Notes: a model not told the origin generated them from the letters alone. Positions 25,346 to 35,065 are shown, numbered from the stretch's first letter. The stretch is 64,000 nt of DNA from Sphingomonas citricola (GCF_019429535.1 NZ_JAHXZM010000003.1:186001-250000); one strand, 5' to 3'. Numbers and translations: made by a program.

Positions 25346-27673
25346 CTACAGCAGCTTGTCGAGCGTGATCGGCAGGTCGCGCACGCGTTTGCCGGTCGCA
25401 TTGAACACCGCGTTCGCGACCGCGGCAGCGACCCCGGTGATCCCGATCTCGCCGACGCCGCGCGCGCCCATCGGGGCGTGCGGATCGGGCACGTCGGTCC
25501 ACATCACCTCGATCTCGGGCACGTCCATGTGCACCGGCACATGATATTCGGCGAGGCTGGGGTTCATGATCCGCCCCTTGCGCTCGTCGTATTGCGTTTC
25601 CTCCATCAGCGCGAGGCCGAGCCCCATGATGATCCCGCCGCGGAACTGGCTCGCCGCGGTCTTCGGGTTGAGGATGCGGCCGCAGTCGAACGAGCCGAGG
25701 AAGCGCGACACGCGCAGCTCGCCCGTCACCGCGTTGACACGCACTTCGCAGAACATCGCGCCGTGCGAATGCATCGACCAATGCATCGTCTCGAGCGGCG
25801 AGGGCGGCTCGGCCTCGACCATCAATTCGTCACGCTGCGCGCGCGACAGGATCGAGGCGTAGCTCTCGTGTGCGCTGGAATCGTCGATCTTGGCGAGCCC
25901 GCCGTTCACGCCGGTCACCGCGTCTGCGTCCAGCCCGGCGAGCGGCGAGTCGTTGCCCGCGAGCTTGAGCAATTCCGTCACGAGAGTGCGGTGCGCCGCC
26001 ATCACCGATGCGCCGATTGCCGCGGTCTGCTGCGATCCGCCCGCCATGACGGTGCCGGGCAGCGTGCTGTCGCCGTAGTTGAACGCGACCTGCTCCATCG
26101 TGAGGCCAAGGCGGTCCGCGGCGACCTGCGTCTGCGCGGTGGCGGTGCCCATCCCCATGTCGTGCGCCGCGATGTCGATCGTCGCACCGTCCGCCCGCAG
26201 CGTGATCCGCGCCGCGCCGCCGGGCATGCGGTAATAAGGGTAGGTCGCGGTCGCGACGCCAGTGCCGATCAACCACTCGCCTTCGCGCCTTGTGCCGGGC
26301 GCCTGACGCTTGGACCAGCCGAAGCGTTCTGCCCCGTCGCGGAACGCCTTCTCGACCTCGCGCGAGGAGAAGGGTGCGCCGGTCGTCGGATCCTTGTCGG
26401 GCTCGTTGCGCAGGCGCAGCTCGATCGGGTCGAGCCCCATGTCGAGCGCGAGTTCGTCGATTGCGCTTTCCAAGGCAAAGGTGCCGACTGCCTCGCCCGG
26501 CGCGCGCATGAAGGTATTGGCGACCATGTCGAGATAGGCGACCTCGACGTCGAGCTTCATCGTCTTCGTCGCATAGGCGCTGCGCGCGGGCAGGATGAAC
26601 GGCTCGGGCAGCACATTGTGGTGGCTCATCGCAGTCGTGCCGGTGTGGATCAGCGCGTCGAAGCGCCCGTCGGCATCGGCGCCGAGCGCCACGCGCTGCT
26701 CGGTGATGGTGCGCCCGCCGACGATGCGATAGACCCCCTCGCGCGACAGCATCAGCCGGACCGGACGCCCGGCCAGCTTCGATGCGGCGGCGGCGAGCAC
26801 CTGATGCTGCCACAGCCCTTTGCCGCCGAAACCGCCGCCGACGAAGGGCGAGGTGACGTGGACTTGGTCCTCGTCGATACCGAACACATGGCCGAGCGAC
26901 CAGGCGGTGTGCGCCACCATCTGCGACGCGTCGTGGACGCGAAGATGATCGCCGTCCCACGCGACGGTGACCGCGTGAAGCTCGATCGCGTTATGGCTGT
27001 GCCGCGGCGTGGTGTAATATTGATCGACCTTGTGTGCCGCGTGCGCCAGCGCTTCCTCCGCGCTGCCGTTCTCGAACTTGAGCGGTTGGCCCATGAACTG
27101 GCCGGGTTCGACGCCCTTCGCCTTCGCCTCGGCGAGTGCGGTGACCGAATGCTCTTCGTCGTAGGCGACGTGGACCAGCGCGGCGGCGTGGTCGGCCTGC
27201 TCCTGCGTCTCGGCGAGCACGAGCGCGACGGGTTCGCCGTTCCAGTACACCTTCGCGTCCTGCATCACGGGCAGGTCGTTGCCGCCGCACGCCTTCTCCG
27301 ACGTCATGAACAGCGGCATCGGCTTCATGCGCGGCGCGTTGCGGTAGCTCATGACGAGGGCGACGCCCGGCGCAGCCTCGGCAGCGGTGGTGTCCAGCGC
27401 GCTGATCTTACCCTTGGCAATCGTGCTGAAGACGAGGCTGGCGTAGAGCATCCCGTCTAGCGGGAACTCAGCCGCATAGGGCGCGGCGCCGCGAACCTTA
27501 ACGGGGCCGTCGACGCGCGAGACCGGGCGGCCGACATGGCCGTGCTGCGCGCGGATCAGCGGATCGGGCTTGCCACCCGGCATCCAGCTGTCGGGTGCCA
27601 TCTGCACCGCCTTCGCCATCACGGCCGATGCCGCGCCCTGTACCGCCTGCTTGGCGTCCTCGACGACCTTCAT
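25346..27673 (-). CDS. Molybdopterin-binding subunit of PaoC-like aldehyde oxidoreductase
   Basis: Large catalytic subunit (775 residues) of a xanthine-oxidase-family enzyme binding the molybdenum cofactor. The N-terminal domain has GHVGRPVSRVDGPVKVRG. Cofactor-contact stretches are SPFVGGGFGGKGLWQHQ, FMRAPGEAVGTFALE and AHDMGMGTATAQ. The catalytic Glu is E742 in GVGEIG. The set of three separate subunits resembles E. coli PaoABC, which oxidises aromatic aldehydes, but substrate cannot be read from sequence. ATG 27673 overlaps the stop of the FAD subunit gene by four bases; the frame upstream of it is discarded. Confidence 0.9.
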   Translation of the reverse strand: MKVVEDAKQAVQGAASAVMAKAVQMAPDSWMPGGKPDPLIRAQHGHVGRPVSRVDGPVKVRGAAPYAAEFPLDGMLYASLVFSTIAKGKISALDTTAAEAAPGVALVMSYRNAPRMKPMPLFMTSEKACGGNDLPVMQDAKVYWNGEPVALVLAETQEQADHAAALVHVAYDEEHSVTALAEAKAKGVEPGQFMGQPLKFENGSAEEALAHAAHKVDQYYTTPRHSHNAIELHAVTVAWDGDHLRVHDASQMVAHTAWSLGHVFGIDEDQVHVTSPFVGGGFGGKGLWQHQVLAAAASKLAGRPVRLMLSREGVYRIVGGRTITEQRVALGADADGRFDALIHTGTTAMSHHNVLPEPFILPARSAYATKTMKLDVEVAYLDMVANTFMRAPGEAVGTFALESAIDELALDMGLDPIELRLRNEPDKDPTTGAPFSSREVEKAFRDGAERFGWSKRQAPGTRREGEWLIGTGVATATYPYYRMPGGAARITLRADGATIDIAAHDMGMGTATAQTQVAADRLGLTMEQVAFNYGDSTLPGTVMAGGSQQTAAIGASVMAAHRTLVTELLKLAGNDSPLAGLDADAVTGVNGGLAKIDDSSAHESYASILSRAQRDELMVEAEPPSPLETMHWSMHSHGAMFCEVRVNAVTGELRVSRFLGSFDCGRILNPKTAASQFRGGIIMGLGLALMEETQYDERKGRIMNPSLAEYHVPVHMDVPEIEVMWTDVPDPHAPMGARGVGEIGITGVAAAVANAVFNATGKRVRDLPITLDKLL

Positions 27674-28653
27674 GCGTCCACTCCCGCCAGCTCGGCCAGC
27701 ACGGCCGTCATCGTCCGTTTCGCGAGTTCGATCTTGAACCCGTTGTCGTTGAGCGGCACCGCGTCGGCGAGCTCGGCTTCGGCGGCGGCGCGGAACGCGT
27801 CGAGTGACGCGGCCTTGCCGCGCAGCATCTCCTCCGCGCGCGATGCGCGCCACGGCTTGTGCGCGACGCCGCCGAGCGCGAGCCGCACGTCGCTGACACG
27901 GCCGTCCTCGACCGCGATCGCGGCGGCGACCGAGACGAGCGCGAAGGCGTAGCTCGCGCGGTCGCGGACCTTGCGATAGGTCGAGTGCGCGGCGATCGAC
28001 GCGGCGGGCAGTTCGACCGCGGTGATCAGCTCGCCGGGATGCAGCACCGTGTCGATCTGCGGCTGGTCGCCGGGCAGGCGGTGCAGCTCGGTCAGCGGGA
28101 GGGTACGCGTGCCGCTTGCGGAGGACAGATGCACCACCGCGTCGAGCGCGGCGAGCGCGACGCACATGTCGCTAGGGTGCGTCGCGACGCAGGCGTCCGA
28201 CGCGCCCAAGATCGCGTGGATGCGGTTGAACCCGCCCCGCGCGTCGCAACCCTCACCTGGCCGCCGCTTGTTGCAGCGCGAGCCCTCGACATCGTAAAAA
28301 TAGGTGCAGCGCGTCCGCTGGAGCAGATTGCCGCCGACTGTCGCCATGTTGCGGATCTGCGCGCTCGCACCTGCGAGGATCGCGCGCGCGAGCACCGGGT
28401 AGCGCGCACGGATCGTCGGGTGCGCGGCGAGCGCGCTGTTGGTGACGCCCGCGCCGATCATCACCCCGCCGTCCGGCGTCTCGGCGATGTCGCGCGACAG
28501 TCCGGTGACGTCGACCAGTGCCGCGGGGTGCTCGACCGTCTCGCGCATTAGATCGACCAGGTTCGTCCCGCCGCCGAGGTAGCGCCCACCGCGCTCGGCG
28601 AGCTGGAGCGCTTCACTCTGATCGGTGGCGCGATTGAAGCTGAACGGGGTCAT
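27670..28653 (-). CDS. FAD-binding subunit of PaoB-like aldehyde oxidoreductase
   Basis: Middle subunit (327 residues) with a PCMH-type FAD fold, passing electrons from the molybdenum subunit toward the acceptor. FAD-binding stretches are YLGGGTNLVDLM and ATVGGNLLQRTRC. Four cysteines at 116, 127, 136 and 155 form an insertion that in PaoB and 4-hydroxybenzoyl-CoA reductase beta subunits holds an extra 4Fe-4S cluster. The C-terminal CO-dehydrogenase flavoprotein domain follows. It overlaps both neighbouring subunit genes by four bases. Confidence 0.9.
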   Translation of the reverse strand: MTPFSFNRATDQSEALQLAERGGRYLGGGTNLVDLMRETVEHPAALVDVTGLSRDIAETPDGGVMIGAGVTNSALAAHPTIRARYPVLARAILAGASAQIRNMATVGGNLLQRTRCTYFYDVEGSRCNKRRPGEGCDARGGFNRIHAILGASDACVATHPSDMCVALAALDAVVHLSSASGTRTLPLTELHRLPGDQPQIDTVLHPGELITAVELPAASIAAHSTYRKVRDRASYAFALVSVAAAIAVEDGRVSDVRLALGGVAHKPWRASRAEEMLRGKAASLDAFRAAAEAELADAVPLNDNGFKIELAKRTMTAVLAELAGVDA

Positions 28654-29177
28654 TCCGCTGCCTCCAGCACCTTGGCTTCGCTCGTGCCGTAGACCTCGAG
28701 GATCGCGTCGACGATGCCGTTATGCGCGCCGCAGCGGCACAGATTGCCGCTCATCCGCTCGCGCACCTCGTCGCGGGTCAGCGCGATCGTACCGGCGTCG
28801 AGCGCGCCGGTGACGTGGCTCGGCAGTCCGCGCGCGATCTCGTCCGCCATCGCCACCGCGGAACAGATCTGCCCCGGCGTGCAGTAACCGCATTGGAACC
28901 CGTCATGCTCGATGAAAGCGGCCTGGAGCGGATGGAGCGCGTCGGCGTCCGCCAGCCCCTCGATCGTGGTGATCGCGCGACCGTCGTACTGCACCGCGAG
29001 CGCCAGGCACGAGATGATCCGCTCGCCATCGACGAGCACGGTACACGCGCCGCACGCGCCCTGATTACAGCCTTTCTTGGTGCCGGTGAGGTGCAATTCC
29101 TCGCGCAGCAGGTCGAGCAGCGACACGCGCGGATCGCTGGGCAGGGGGACGGGCGATCCATTGACGGTGATCGGCAT
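28650..29177 (-). CDS. 2Fe-2S subunit of PaoA-like aldehyde oxidoreductase
   Basis: Small iron-sulfur subunit (175 residues) with two 2Fe-2S clusters. The plant-ferredoxin cluster uses C37, C42, C45 and C57; the second uses C96, C99, C147 and C149 (GFQCGYCTPGQ and LCRCG). ATG 29177 has GGAGAAG upstream and is preferred over an upstream start at 29198. Unlike E. coli PaoA no Tat signal is visible, so the complex may stay cytoplasmic. First gene of the three-subunit operon; no XdhC/PaoD maturation factor is adjacent. Confidence 0.92.
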   Translation of the reverse strand: MPITVNGSPVPLPSDPRVSLLDLLREELHLTGTKKGCNQGACGACTVLVDGERIISCLALAVQYDGRAITTIEGLADADALHPLQAAFIEHDGFQCGYCTPGQICSAVAMADEIARGLPSHVTGALDAGTIALTRDEVRERMSGNLCRCGAHNGIVDAILEVYGTSEAKVLEAAE

Positions 29178-29264
29178 GACGCTTCTCCGATGATGCAACG
29201 TATAGTAACCCGCGGGTCGGATCGCGGCAATCAGGCTGACCGATCGGAAGGTCGTAGTTTGGGA

Positions 29265-30335
29265 TTACTCCGCGGGCGGCAGCACCGCATCCGGGAAGCC
29301 CAGCTCGGTGATAAAGCCGTTCCACGCAGCGATCGGCAGCGCGCCGCCGGTCGCCTGCGCGTGGCCGTTGCCATAGCGTCCGTCGGCATCCTCGGGGCGG
29401 TGTGCGGCGAGAAAGGCGAGCAGGTCGCGCCCGCTCGCGGACCGCGCAGCGAAATGCACCCAGCCGGACCGGTAGCCGCTATTGGCGGCGATCACGACCT
29501 TGTCCTTCAACCGCCCGCGCCACTGCTGCGCGATCAGCGAATGAATTTGGCAGGGCGAGGAGAAGAGGATCAGCGCGACGTCGCCGATCACGCGCGGCGG
29601 CACGCGGCGCGCGGCTTCGACCGCCTCGCGTACCTCGACCTTGGCGGCGACGAGCGCGCGCGCGTCGTCGCTGTCGCCTTTGGTGATGACTTTCGGGCCA
29701 TCGGCCGCGAGCAGCAGGCGCAGCGCGGGCGTCGCGTCGGCGCTGCCCGTCCGCCTGGGCGCGTTTACGAGCGAGGTGGCGTCGCGCAGCGCGGTCTTTC
29801 CCCAGCGTTTCTGCGCCTCGGCGAGTTCGGGGAAGGCGCCCCCGTCCGCCATGTCGCCGATCAGCCCGAGTGCTGCGAGCCATTGCAGATCGCCCTGATC
29901 ACCGAGTGCAGCGGCCGCCCACCAGGCGATCAGCGCGCTGGTAGGTTCGGGATCGAGCGCGTGTCCGCTCAGCGTCACGCCATCCGGCGGCGTGCCGGTC
30001 GGGCGGTGATGGTCGACCGTCAGCGTCGGCACGCCGGCGAGCACGGCGTCGCCGCGCGTGCCGAGATCGGCGACGATCAGCCCGGCGGGATCGAGCGCGC
30101 GCAGCCGCTCGGCGAAGGCGGGCTCCCACGGCGTCTCGCCCTTGCCGACGATCGCGGGGACCACCTCGCGCCCGCCCGCGCGCAGCGCACGCACCAGGAT
30201 CGCGACCGCCGAAAGGCCATCGGCGTCGAAATGGCCGGCGACGACGATCCGGCCGTCGGGCACGTCGCCGAGAAAGCGCGCCATGCCCGCGCGTGCGTCG
30301 GCGCGGGGGTCGTCGTGGGTGAGCGAACCGATCAT
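29265..30335 (-). CDS. DHH-family phosphoesterase (RecJ-like)
   Basis: A 356-residue cytoplasmic metal-dependent phosphoesterase. DHH-family motifs are GHFDADGLSA (motif I), IVADLGTRGD and the eponymous TVDHHRPTG; a DHHA1-like C-terminal region ends with GGALPIAAW. It is much shorter than RecJ and lacks its OB domain, so it could act on short oligonucleotides or another phosphodiester rather than as RecJ itself. The next gene downstream ends 38 bases upstream of its start on the same strand side. Confidence 0.82.
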   Translation of the reverse strand: MIGSLTHDDPRADARAGMARFLGDVPDGRIVVAGHFDADGLSAVAILVRALRAGGREVVPAIVGKGETPWEPAFAERLRALDPAGLIVADLGTRGDAVLAGVPTLTVDHHRPTGTPPDGVTLSGHALDPEPTSALIAWWAAAALGDQGDLQWLAALGLIGDMADGGAFPELAEAQKRWGKTALRDATSLVNAPRRTGSADATPALRLLLAADGPKVITKGDSDDARALVAAKVEVREAVEAARRVPPRVIGDVALILFSSPCQIHSLIAQQWRGRLKDKVVIAANSGYRSGWVHFAARSASGRDLLAFLAAHRPEDADGRYGNGHAQATGGALPIAAWNGFITELGFPDAVLPPAE

Positions 30336-30373
30336 CGCGCTAGAACCGATCGGTGCGGCGCGGGTTCACCGGG

Positions 30374-31432
30374 TTACGCGCGGTGAAGCGTGAAGCGCGT
30401 CATCTCCGATGGTCGCCCGAGCCGCAGCGCGAAACCCGGCCACAGCCCGGTGCCGTTGCTGACGTACAGCGTCATGTCGCCGACGCGGTAGGCGCCCGAC
30501 ACGAAACCCGCATTGGCGGGCTCGAGCAGCTTCGCCATCCCTGCGATCATCCCGCCGTGGGTGTGCCCCGACAGTTGCAGCGCCACGCCACTGGCCGCGG
30601 CCGCGCGCGCGTTGCGCGGCTGATGGTCGAGCAACACGATCAGCGCGCCCGTTGGGGCGCCGGCGAGTGCGGCGGCAAGGTCGGGGCCGGCCTGTCCCGC
30701 GCCGCGTGCCGAGGCGTCGGTCACGCCTGCGATCACCAGCTCCGCGTCGCCCCGCCGCAGTGCGACGTGCGCGTTGGGCAGCATGCCGATACCGAGCCCG
30801 CTCAGGTGGCGCATCCAATCGGCGTAATCGAAGAAATATTCGTGGTTGCCCGGCACCGCCCAGACGCCGTCCGGCGCGCGCAGATCCGCGAGCGGTGCCA
30901 CGTCCGCGCGTCGCATCGCGACCGAGCCGTCGATGAAGTCGCCCGTGACCACGATCGCGTCCGCGCCCGCGGCGTTGGCACGCGCGACGACCGCGTGTGC
31001 CCAGCGTGCGGTGAACAGCCGGCTGAGGTGGAGGTCGGTCAATTGCAGCAGTCGATAGCCCTCGAACGCGGGCGGCAATCCGGGGATCGCGACCGTCACG
31101 TCCCTGACCGGCGGCACACGCGCCGCATTCGCCACGCCGACGACCGCGAGGACGCCCGCGAGCGCGCCCGCCGCATAACGCGCCGCATCGGGCATTCCGC
31201 CGCGCCCGACGAGCCACCGGAGCAGCCCAGCCGCGTCGAGCACCAGCTGGAACACCGCGAGCAGCAGGATCGCGCCGAACGCCCAGTTGAAGACGAGCAC
31301 CACGGCGCGCAGGAATTCCGGCGCGAACACCGAACCCGACGAGAAACGGCTCCATAGATGGAATTGCGACAGCGTGAGCAGGACGACCGCCCCGGCGAGC
31401 TTGACCCCGCCGGGGATCGAGAGCGGCAGCAA
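30374..31432 (-). CDS. Membrane-anchored metallophosphoesterase
   Basis: Calcineurin-like phosphoesterase (352 residues from TTG 31432). Several N-terminal membrane helices are followed by a catalytic domain (about 115-350) with the full metal set: LTDLHLSR, VTGDFIDG, GNHEYF, and LSGHTHGG. Homologous domains act on lipid-linked or nucleotide phosphoesters; here the substrate is unknown. The start is problematic: the hydrophobic frame continues 17 codons upstream to an ATC at 31483 which has GAGGAG 7 bases before it, while the only canonical start there (GTG 31491) is in another frame. A nearby I78 lipoprotein gene is upstream on the same strand. Confidence 0.82.
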   Translation of the reverse strand: MLPLSIPGGVKLAGAVVLLTLSQFHLWSRFSSGSVFAPEFLRAVVLVFNWAFGAILLLAVFQLVLDAAGLLRWLVGRGGMPDAARYAAGALAGVLAVVGVANAARVPPVRDVTVAIPGLPPAFEGYRLLQLTDLHLSRLFTARWAHAVVARANAAGADAIVVTGDFIDGSVAMRRADVAPLADLRAPDGVWAVPGNHEYFFDYADWMRHLSGLGIGMLPNAHVALRRGDAELVIAGVTDASARGAGQAGPDLAAALAGAPTGALIVLLDHQPRNARAAAASGVALQLSGHTHGGMIAGMAKLLEPANAGFVSGAYRVGDMTLYVSNGTGLWPGFALRLGRPSEMTRFTLHRA

Positions 31433-31533
31433 CCACCGCGCGATGACGAGGAGGCTGGGGAGCGAGAAGAACAGGTGAAAGATGGCGTCACTCCTCGCGC
31501 GTCGACGGCGCCGCGTTCACCGGTCGGTGAGGG

Positions 31534-31818
31534 TCAGCCGCAGGTCAGCCTGACGACGCGGCCACTCGCGTCGGTTTCGATGTTGAGGCGATCGGCGCGG
31601 TAATCCATCGTCAGCATGTCACCCGTCGCGAAACGGCGCACGACGCGCGCGCCGGTCAGCCCGAGTGCTTCGGCCTGGACGGCATCCCCCGGCTGACCGA
31701 CGAACCGCTGCGCCGCATCGGCCTTGCATTCGCCCGTTGCGGGAATGGCGGCCGTGACGTTCCGCTGCGCGCAACCGCCCAGCACCGCCGCGGCGATGAG
31801 CAAGCCCGCGCGTGTCAT
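31534..31818 (-). CDS. I78-family peptidase-inhibitor lipoprotein
   Basis: A 94-residue lipoprotein: signal MTRAGLLIAAAVLGGC with lipidation at C16, then a small I78 domain with the family pattern C31-KADAAQRFVGQP, a Gly-Ala-Arg turn, MDYRADRLNIETD and a closing C93. I78 proteins are predicted serine-peptidase inhibitors; periplasmic action is inferred from the lipobox. Its start overlaps the RNase D stop by four bases. Confidence 0.85.
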   Translation of the reverse strand: MTRAGLLIAAAVLGGCAQRNVTAAIPATGECKADAAQRFVGQPGDAVQAEALGLTGARVVRRFATGDMLTMDYRADRLNIETDASGRVVRLTCG

Positions 31819-32987
31819 TCCGCCTCCGCGCGCGTCATTTTCAGCCGGCCACCCATGACCGCGAACGCCATCCGCCCCTCGACGAGATCGAGCGCGTCGC
31901 GACCGAACTGATCGAAGCGCCAGCCCTCCAGGATCGACAGGTTGCTGCGGACGCCCGCGGCGAGCGCCTCCAGATCGTCCGACCGCGCGAGCAGGCGCGG
32001 CGCGACGTCGATGTCACGCGCGCGGATTTTCAGCAGCAGTTTAAGCAGGTCGGCGACCAGCGCGCCGTCCTTGCCGAGCCCGGGCTTGCGATCGTCGCGC
32101 GCGGGCATCTCGTCGGCCGACAGCGGCCGCGCATGCTCGATCGCCGCCATCAACCGCGCGCCGATGTCGTTCGACGCCCAGGTCTGCGACAATCCGCGGA
32201 CCTTGGCGAGATCGGCCTGACGCCGCGGCGGATGACCGGCGAGGTCGCCCAGCGTCTCGTCCTTGACGATGCGGCCGCGCGGCAGGTCCTTGCCCTGCGC
32301 CTCCAGCTCGCGCCACCGCGCGATCGCCTTCAACCGGCCGAGCACATCGGCCTTGCGGCTCGACACGCGCACGCGCTTCCACGCCATGTCGGGGTCGTTG
32401 GCGTAATTGGCGGGATCGGCCAGCCGCTCCATCTCCTGATCGAGCCACGCGCCGCGCCCGGTCTTCTTCAACTGCTCGAGCATCTTGGGGAAGATGCGCG
32501 ACAGGTGCGTCACGTCGCCGATCGCGTAATCGACCTGCCGGTCGTCGAGCGGCCGCCTGGACCAGTCGGTGAAGCGCGCGCCCTTGTCGACCTGAATGCC
32601 GAGCCAGCTGTCGACCAGGTTCGAGTAACCGATCTGCTCGCCCTGACCCAGCGCCATCGCCGCGACCTGCGTGTCGAACAGCGGGTGCGGGGTGCGCCCG
32701 GTCAGGTTGTAGATGATCTCGATATCCTGCCCGCCGGCGTGGAAGACTTTGAGCACGTCCTCGTTCTCGGTCAGCAGTTCGAGGAGCGGCGTCATGTCGA
32801 GCCCCGGCGCCTTGGGGTCGATCGCGGCCGCCTCCTCGGTGTCGGCGATCTGGATCAGGCAGAGCTCGGGATAATAGGTGCTCTCGCGCATGAACTCGGT
32901 GTCGACCGTCACGAAGGGCGCATCGGCGAGGCGGGCGCACAGGTTGGCGAGCGTCGCGCTGTCGGTAATCAGGGGGTGAACGTGCAT
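31815..32987 (-). CDS. rnd: Ribonuclease D
   Basis: 3'-5' exoribonuclease that trims tRNA precursors, 390 residues. The DEDD nuclease domain (about 1-170) shows VTVDTEFMRE (exo I), VFHAGGQDIEI (exo II) and the Tyr-containing DYAIGDVTHL (exo III). HRDC-type helical domains follow. The frame runs up to 33122, but ATG 32987 begins exactly where the family does. It is divergent from aspS, sharing a 146-base upstream region that includes TTGACA at about 33020. Confidence 0.93.
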   Translation of the reverse strand: MHVHPLITDSATLANLCARLADAPFVTVDTEFMRESTYYPELCLIQIADTEEAAAIDPKAPGLDMTPLLELLTENEDVLKVFHAGGQDIEIIYNLTGRTPHPLFDTQVAAMALGQGEQIGYSNLVDSWLGIQVDKGARFTDWSRRPLDDRQVDYAIGDVTHLSRIFPKMLEQLKKTGRGAWLDQEMERLADPANYANDPDMAWKRVRVSSRKADVLGRLKAIARWRELEAQGKDLPRGRIVKDETLGDLAGHPPRRQADLAKVRGLSQTWASNDIGARLMAAIEHARPLSADEMPARDDRKPGLGKDGALVADLLKLLLKIRARDIDVAPRLLARSDDLEALAAGVRSNLSILEGWRFDQFGRDALDLVEGRMAFAVMGGRLKMTRAEAE

Positions 32988-33133
32988 AGGGCGGGGGTCA
33001 TAGCCGGGCTGCGCCAGCTTGACAAAGCGTGGATGGAAGGGGAGGGCGCGCGGGTTCTCGGACGGGTGCAGCACGCACCCTCCGGCCGCCAACGATCCCG
33101 GTTTCGCCGGGGTGACGATCAAGAGACCCGCCC

Positions 33134-34960
33134 ATGCACGCCTATCGCTCGCACACCTGCGCCCAACTGACCGCCGAGAACGACGGCGACACCGTTCGCC
33201 TGTCGGGCTGGGTGCATCGCAAGCGCGACCACGGCGGCGTGCTGTTCGTCGACCTGCGCGACCATTACGGCATCACGCAGATCGTCGTCGACACCGACAG
33301 CCCGGTGCTGACGCTGCTCGACGGATTGCGCGTCGAGTCGGTGGTCACGATCGACGGCAACGTGAAGCGCCGGTCGGAGGCGACCGTGAACCCCAATCTC
33401 GCGACCGGCGAGATCGAGGTCTACGCGCGCGCCGCGACCGTGCAGAGCCACGCCGCCGAACTGCCGATGCCGGTGTTCGGTGACGCCGAATATCCCGAAG
33501 AGATCCGGTTGCGGAACCGTTTCCTCGATTTGCGCCGCGAGAAGCTGCACGCCAACATCATGCTGCGATCGAGCGTCATCGCCTCGATCCGCCGCCGCAT
33601 GGTCGACCAGGGCTTCACCGAGTTCCAGACGCCGATCCTGACGGCGTCGTCGCCCGAGGGCGCGCGCGACTATCTCGTCCCCAGCCGCGTTCATCCGGGC
33701 AAGTTCTACGCGCTGCCGCAGGCACCGCAGATGTTCAAGCAGCTGCTGATGGTCGCCGGGTTCGACCGTTATTTCCAGATCGCGCCGTGCTTCCGCGACG
33801 AGGACGCGCGCGCCGACCGCAGCCCGGGCGAATTCTACCAGCTCGATTTCGAGATGAGCTACGTCACGCAGGAGGACGTGTTCCAGGCGATCGAGCCCGT
33901 GCTCCACGGCGTGTTCGAGGAGTTTGCGAACTGGCAGAACAAGGGCCGCACCGTCTCGGCGCTGCCGTTTAAGCGCATTCCCTACCGCGAATCGATGCTG
34001 AAATACGGCAACGACAAGCCCGACCTGCGCAACCCGCTGATCATCTCGGACGTGAGCGACCAGTTCGTCGGCTCGGGCTTCGGTCGATTCGCGTCGATCG
34101 TGGAGGCCGGCGACGTGGTCCGCGCGATCCCGGCGCCGGGCACGCACGAGAAGAGCCGCAAGTTCTTCGACGACATGAACGCCTGGGCGCAGGGCGAGGG
34201 CTTCGCGGGGCTTGGTTACGCCACGCGCAAGAACGGCGAATGGGGCGGGCCGATCGCCAAGAACCACGGCGAGGACAAGATGTCGGCGATGGCCGACGCG
34301 CTCGGCCTCGGGCCGAACGACGGGCTGTTCTTCGCTGCCGGCAAGGAAGCGCAGGCAGCCAAGCTCGCCGGGCTCGCGCGCACTCGCGTCGCCGACCAGC
34401 TGGGTCTGATCGACCAGAACCGTTTCGAGTTCTGCTGGATCGTCGATTTCCCGATGTTCGAATATGACGAGGACAACATGAAGGTCGATTTCAGCCACAA
34501 CCCGTTCTCGATGCCGCAGGGCGAAATGGACGCGCTGGAGAACAAGGACCCGCTCGACATCCTCGCCTACCAGTACGACATCGTCTGCAACGGCGTGGAG
34601 CTGTCGTCGGGCGCGATCCGCAACCACAAGCCCGAGATCATGTACAAGGCGTTCGAGATCGCGGGCTATACGCAGGCCGACGTCGACACGAATTTCGCGG
34701 GCATGATCAACGCGTTCAAGTACGGCGCGCCGCCGCACGGCGGGTCGGCCCCCGGCATCGACCGCATCGTCATGCTGCTGGCGGACGAGCCCAACATCCG
34801 CGAGGTCATTGTCTTCCCGATGACGCAGAAGGCGGAAGACCTGATGATGGGCGCGCCGAACTACGCGACGCCGAAGCAGTTGCGCGAACTCAACATCCGC
34901 GTGACCGCCGACGGCCCGAAGGCGGACGTCGACGCCGCGGTCAGCAAGCGCGCGGGCTGA
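33134..34960 (+). CDS. aspS: Aspartyl-tRNA synthetase
   Basis: Class II synthetase charging tRNA-Asp, 608 residues as usual for the bacterial type. The N-terminal OB anticodon-binding domain (about 1-110, [20 protein letters not shown]) precedes motif 2 ([19 protein letters not shown]), the bacterial GAD insertion (about 300-410) and motif 3 ([10 protein letters not shown]). Whether it also charges tRNA-Asn cannot be decided from sequence. A 7-bp GC hairpin lies about 30 bases after its stop. Confidence 0.96.
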   Translation: MHAYRSHTCAQLTAENDGDTVRLSGWVHRKRDHGGVLFVDLRDHYGITQIVVDTDSPVLTLLDGLRVESVVTIDGNVKRRSEATVNPNLATGEIEVYARAATVQSHAAELPMPVFGDAEYPEEIRLRNRFLDLRREKLHANIMLRSSVIASIRRRMVDQGFTEFQTPILTASSPEGARDYLVPSRVHPGKFYALPQAPQMFKQLLMVAGFDRYFQIAPCFRDEDARADRSPGEFYQLDFEMSYVTQEDVFQAIEPVLHGVFEEFANWQNKGRTVSALPFKRIPYRESMLKYGNDKPDLRNPLIISDVSDQFVGSGFGRFASIVEAGDVVRAIPAPGTHEKSRKFFDDMNAWAQGEGFAGLGYATRKNGEWGGPIAKNHGEDKMSAMADALGLGPNDGLFFAAGKEAQAAKLAGLARTRVADQLGLIDQNRFEFCWIVDFPMFEYDEDNMKVDFSHNPFSMPQGEMDALENKDPLDILAYQYDIVCNGVELSSGAIRNHKPEIMYKAFEIAGYTQADVDTNFAGMINAFKYGAPPHGGSAPGIDRIVMLLADEPNIREVIVFPMTQKAEDLMMGAPNYATPKQLRELNIRVTADGPKADVDAAVSKRAG

Positions 34961-34989
34961 CCGCGCCACACTTGGAATAACTTGCCGAG

Positions 34990-35010
34990 CGAGGGGCTGG
35001 CACCCCCTCG
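34990..35010 (+). terminator. GC hairpin after aspS, terminator-like
   Basis: CGAGGGG and CCCCTCG form a 7-bp stem with a 7-base loop, followed only by TTAACC. The stem is strong but there is no real U-tract, so termination is possible but unproven. Confidence 0.4.
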
Positions 35011-35034
35011 TTAACCATGCAAGAAGCCCGCCCT

Positions 35035-35047
35035 GCTAAGCCTTAGC
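35035..35047. promoter_or_regulatory. Palindrome before APC permease
   Basis: GCTAAG-C-CTTAGC is a perfect 6-bp inverted repeat with a 1-base centre, ending 18 bases before the permease ATG. It could be an operator or an mRNA hairpin at the ribosome-binding region. Confidence 0.35.
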
Positions 35048-35065
35048 GGCGATAAACGGGGGACG

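Noticed and set aside
25223..27460. 745-codon plus-strand frame over the molybdenum subunit gene
   Set aside because: Antisense composition artefact; His/Arg-rich with no recognisable fold, and the opposite strand encodes an intact oxidoreductase.
33119..34969. 616-codon minus-strand frame opposite aspS
   Set aside because: Covers aspS almost exactly on the other strand; aspS has complete synthetase motifs.
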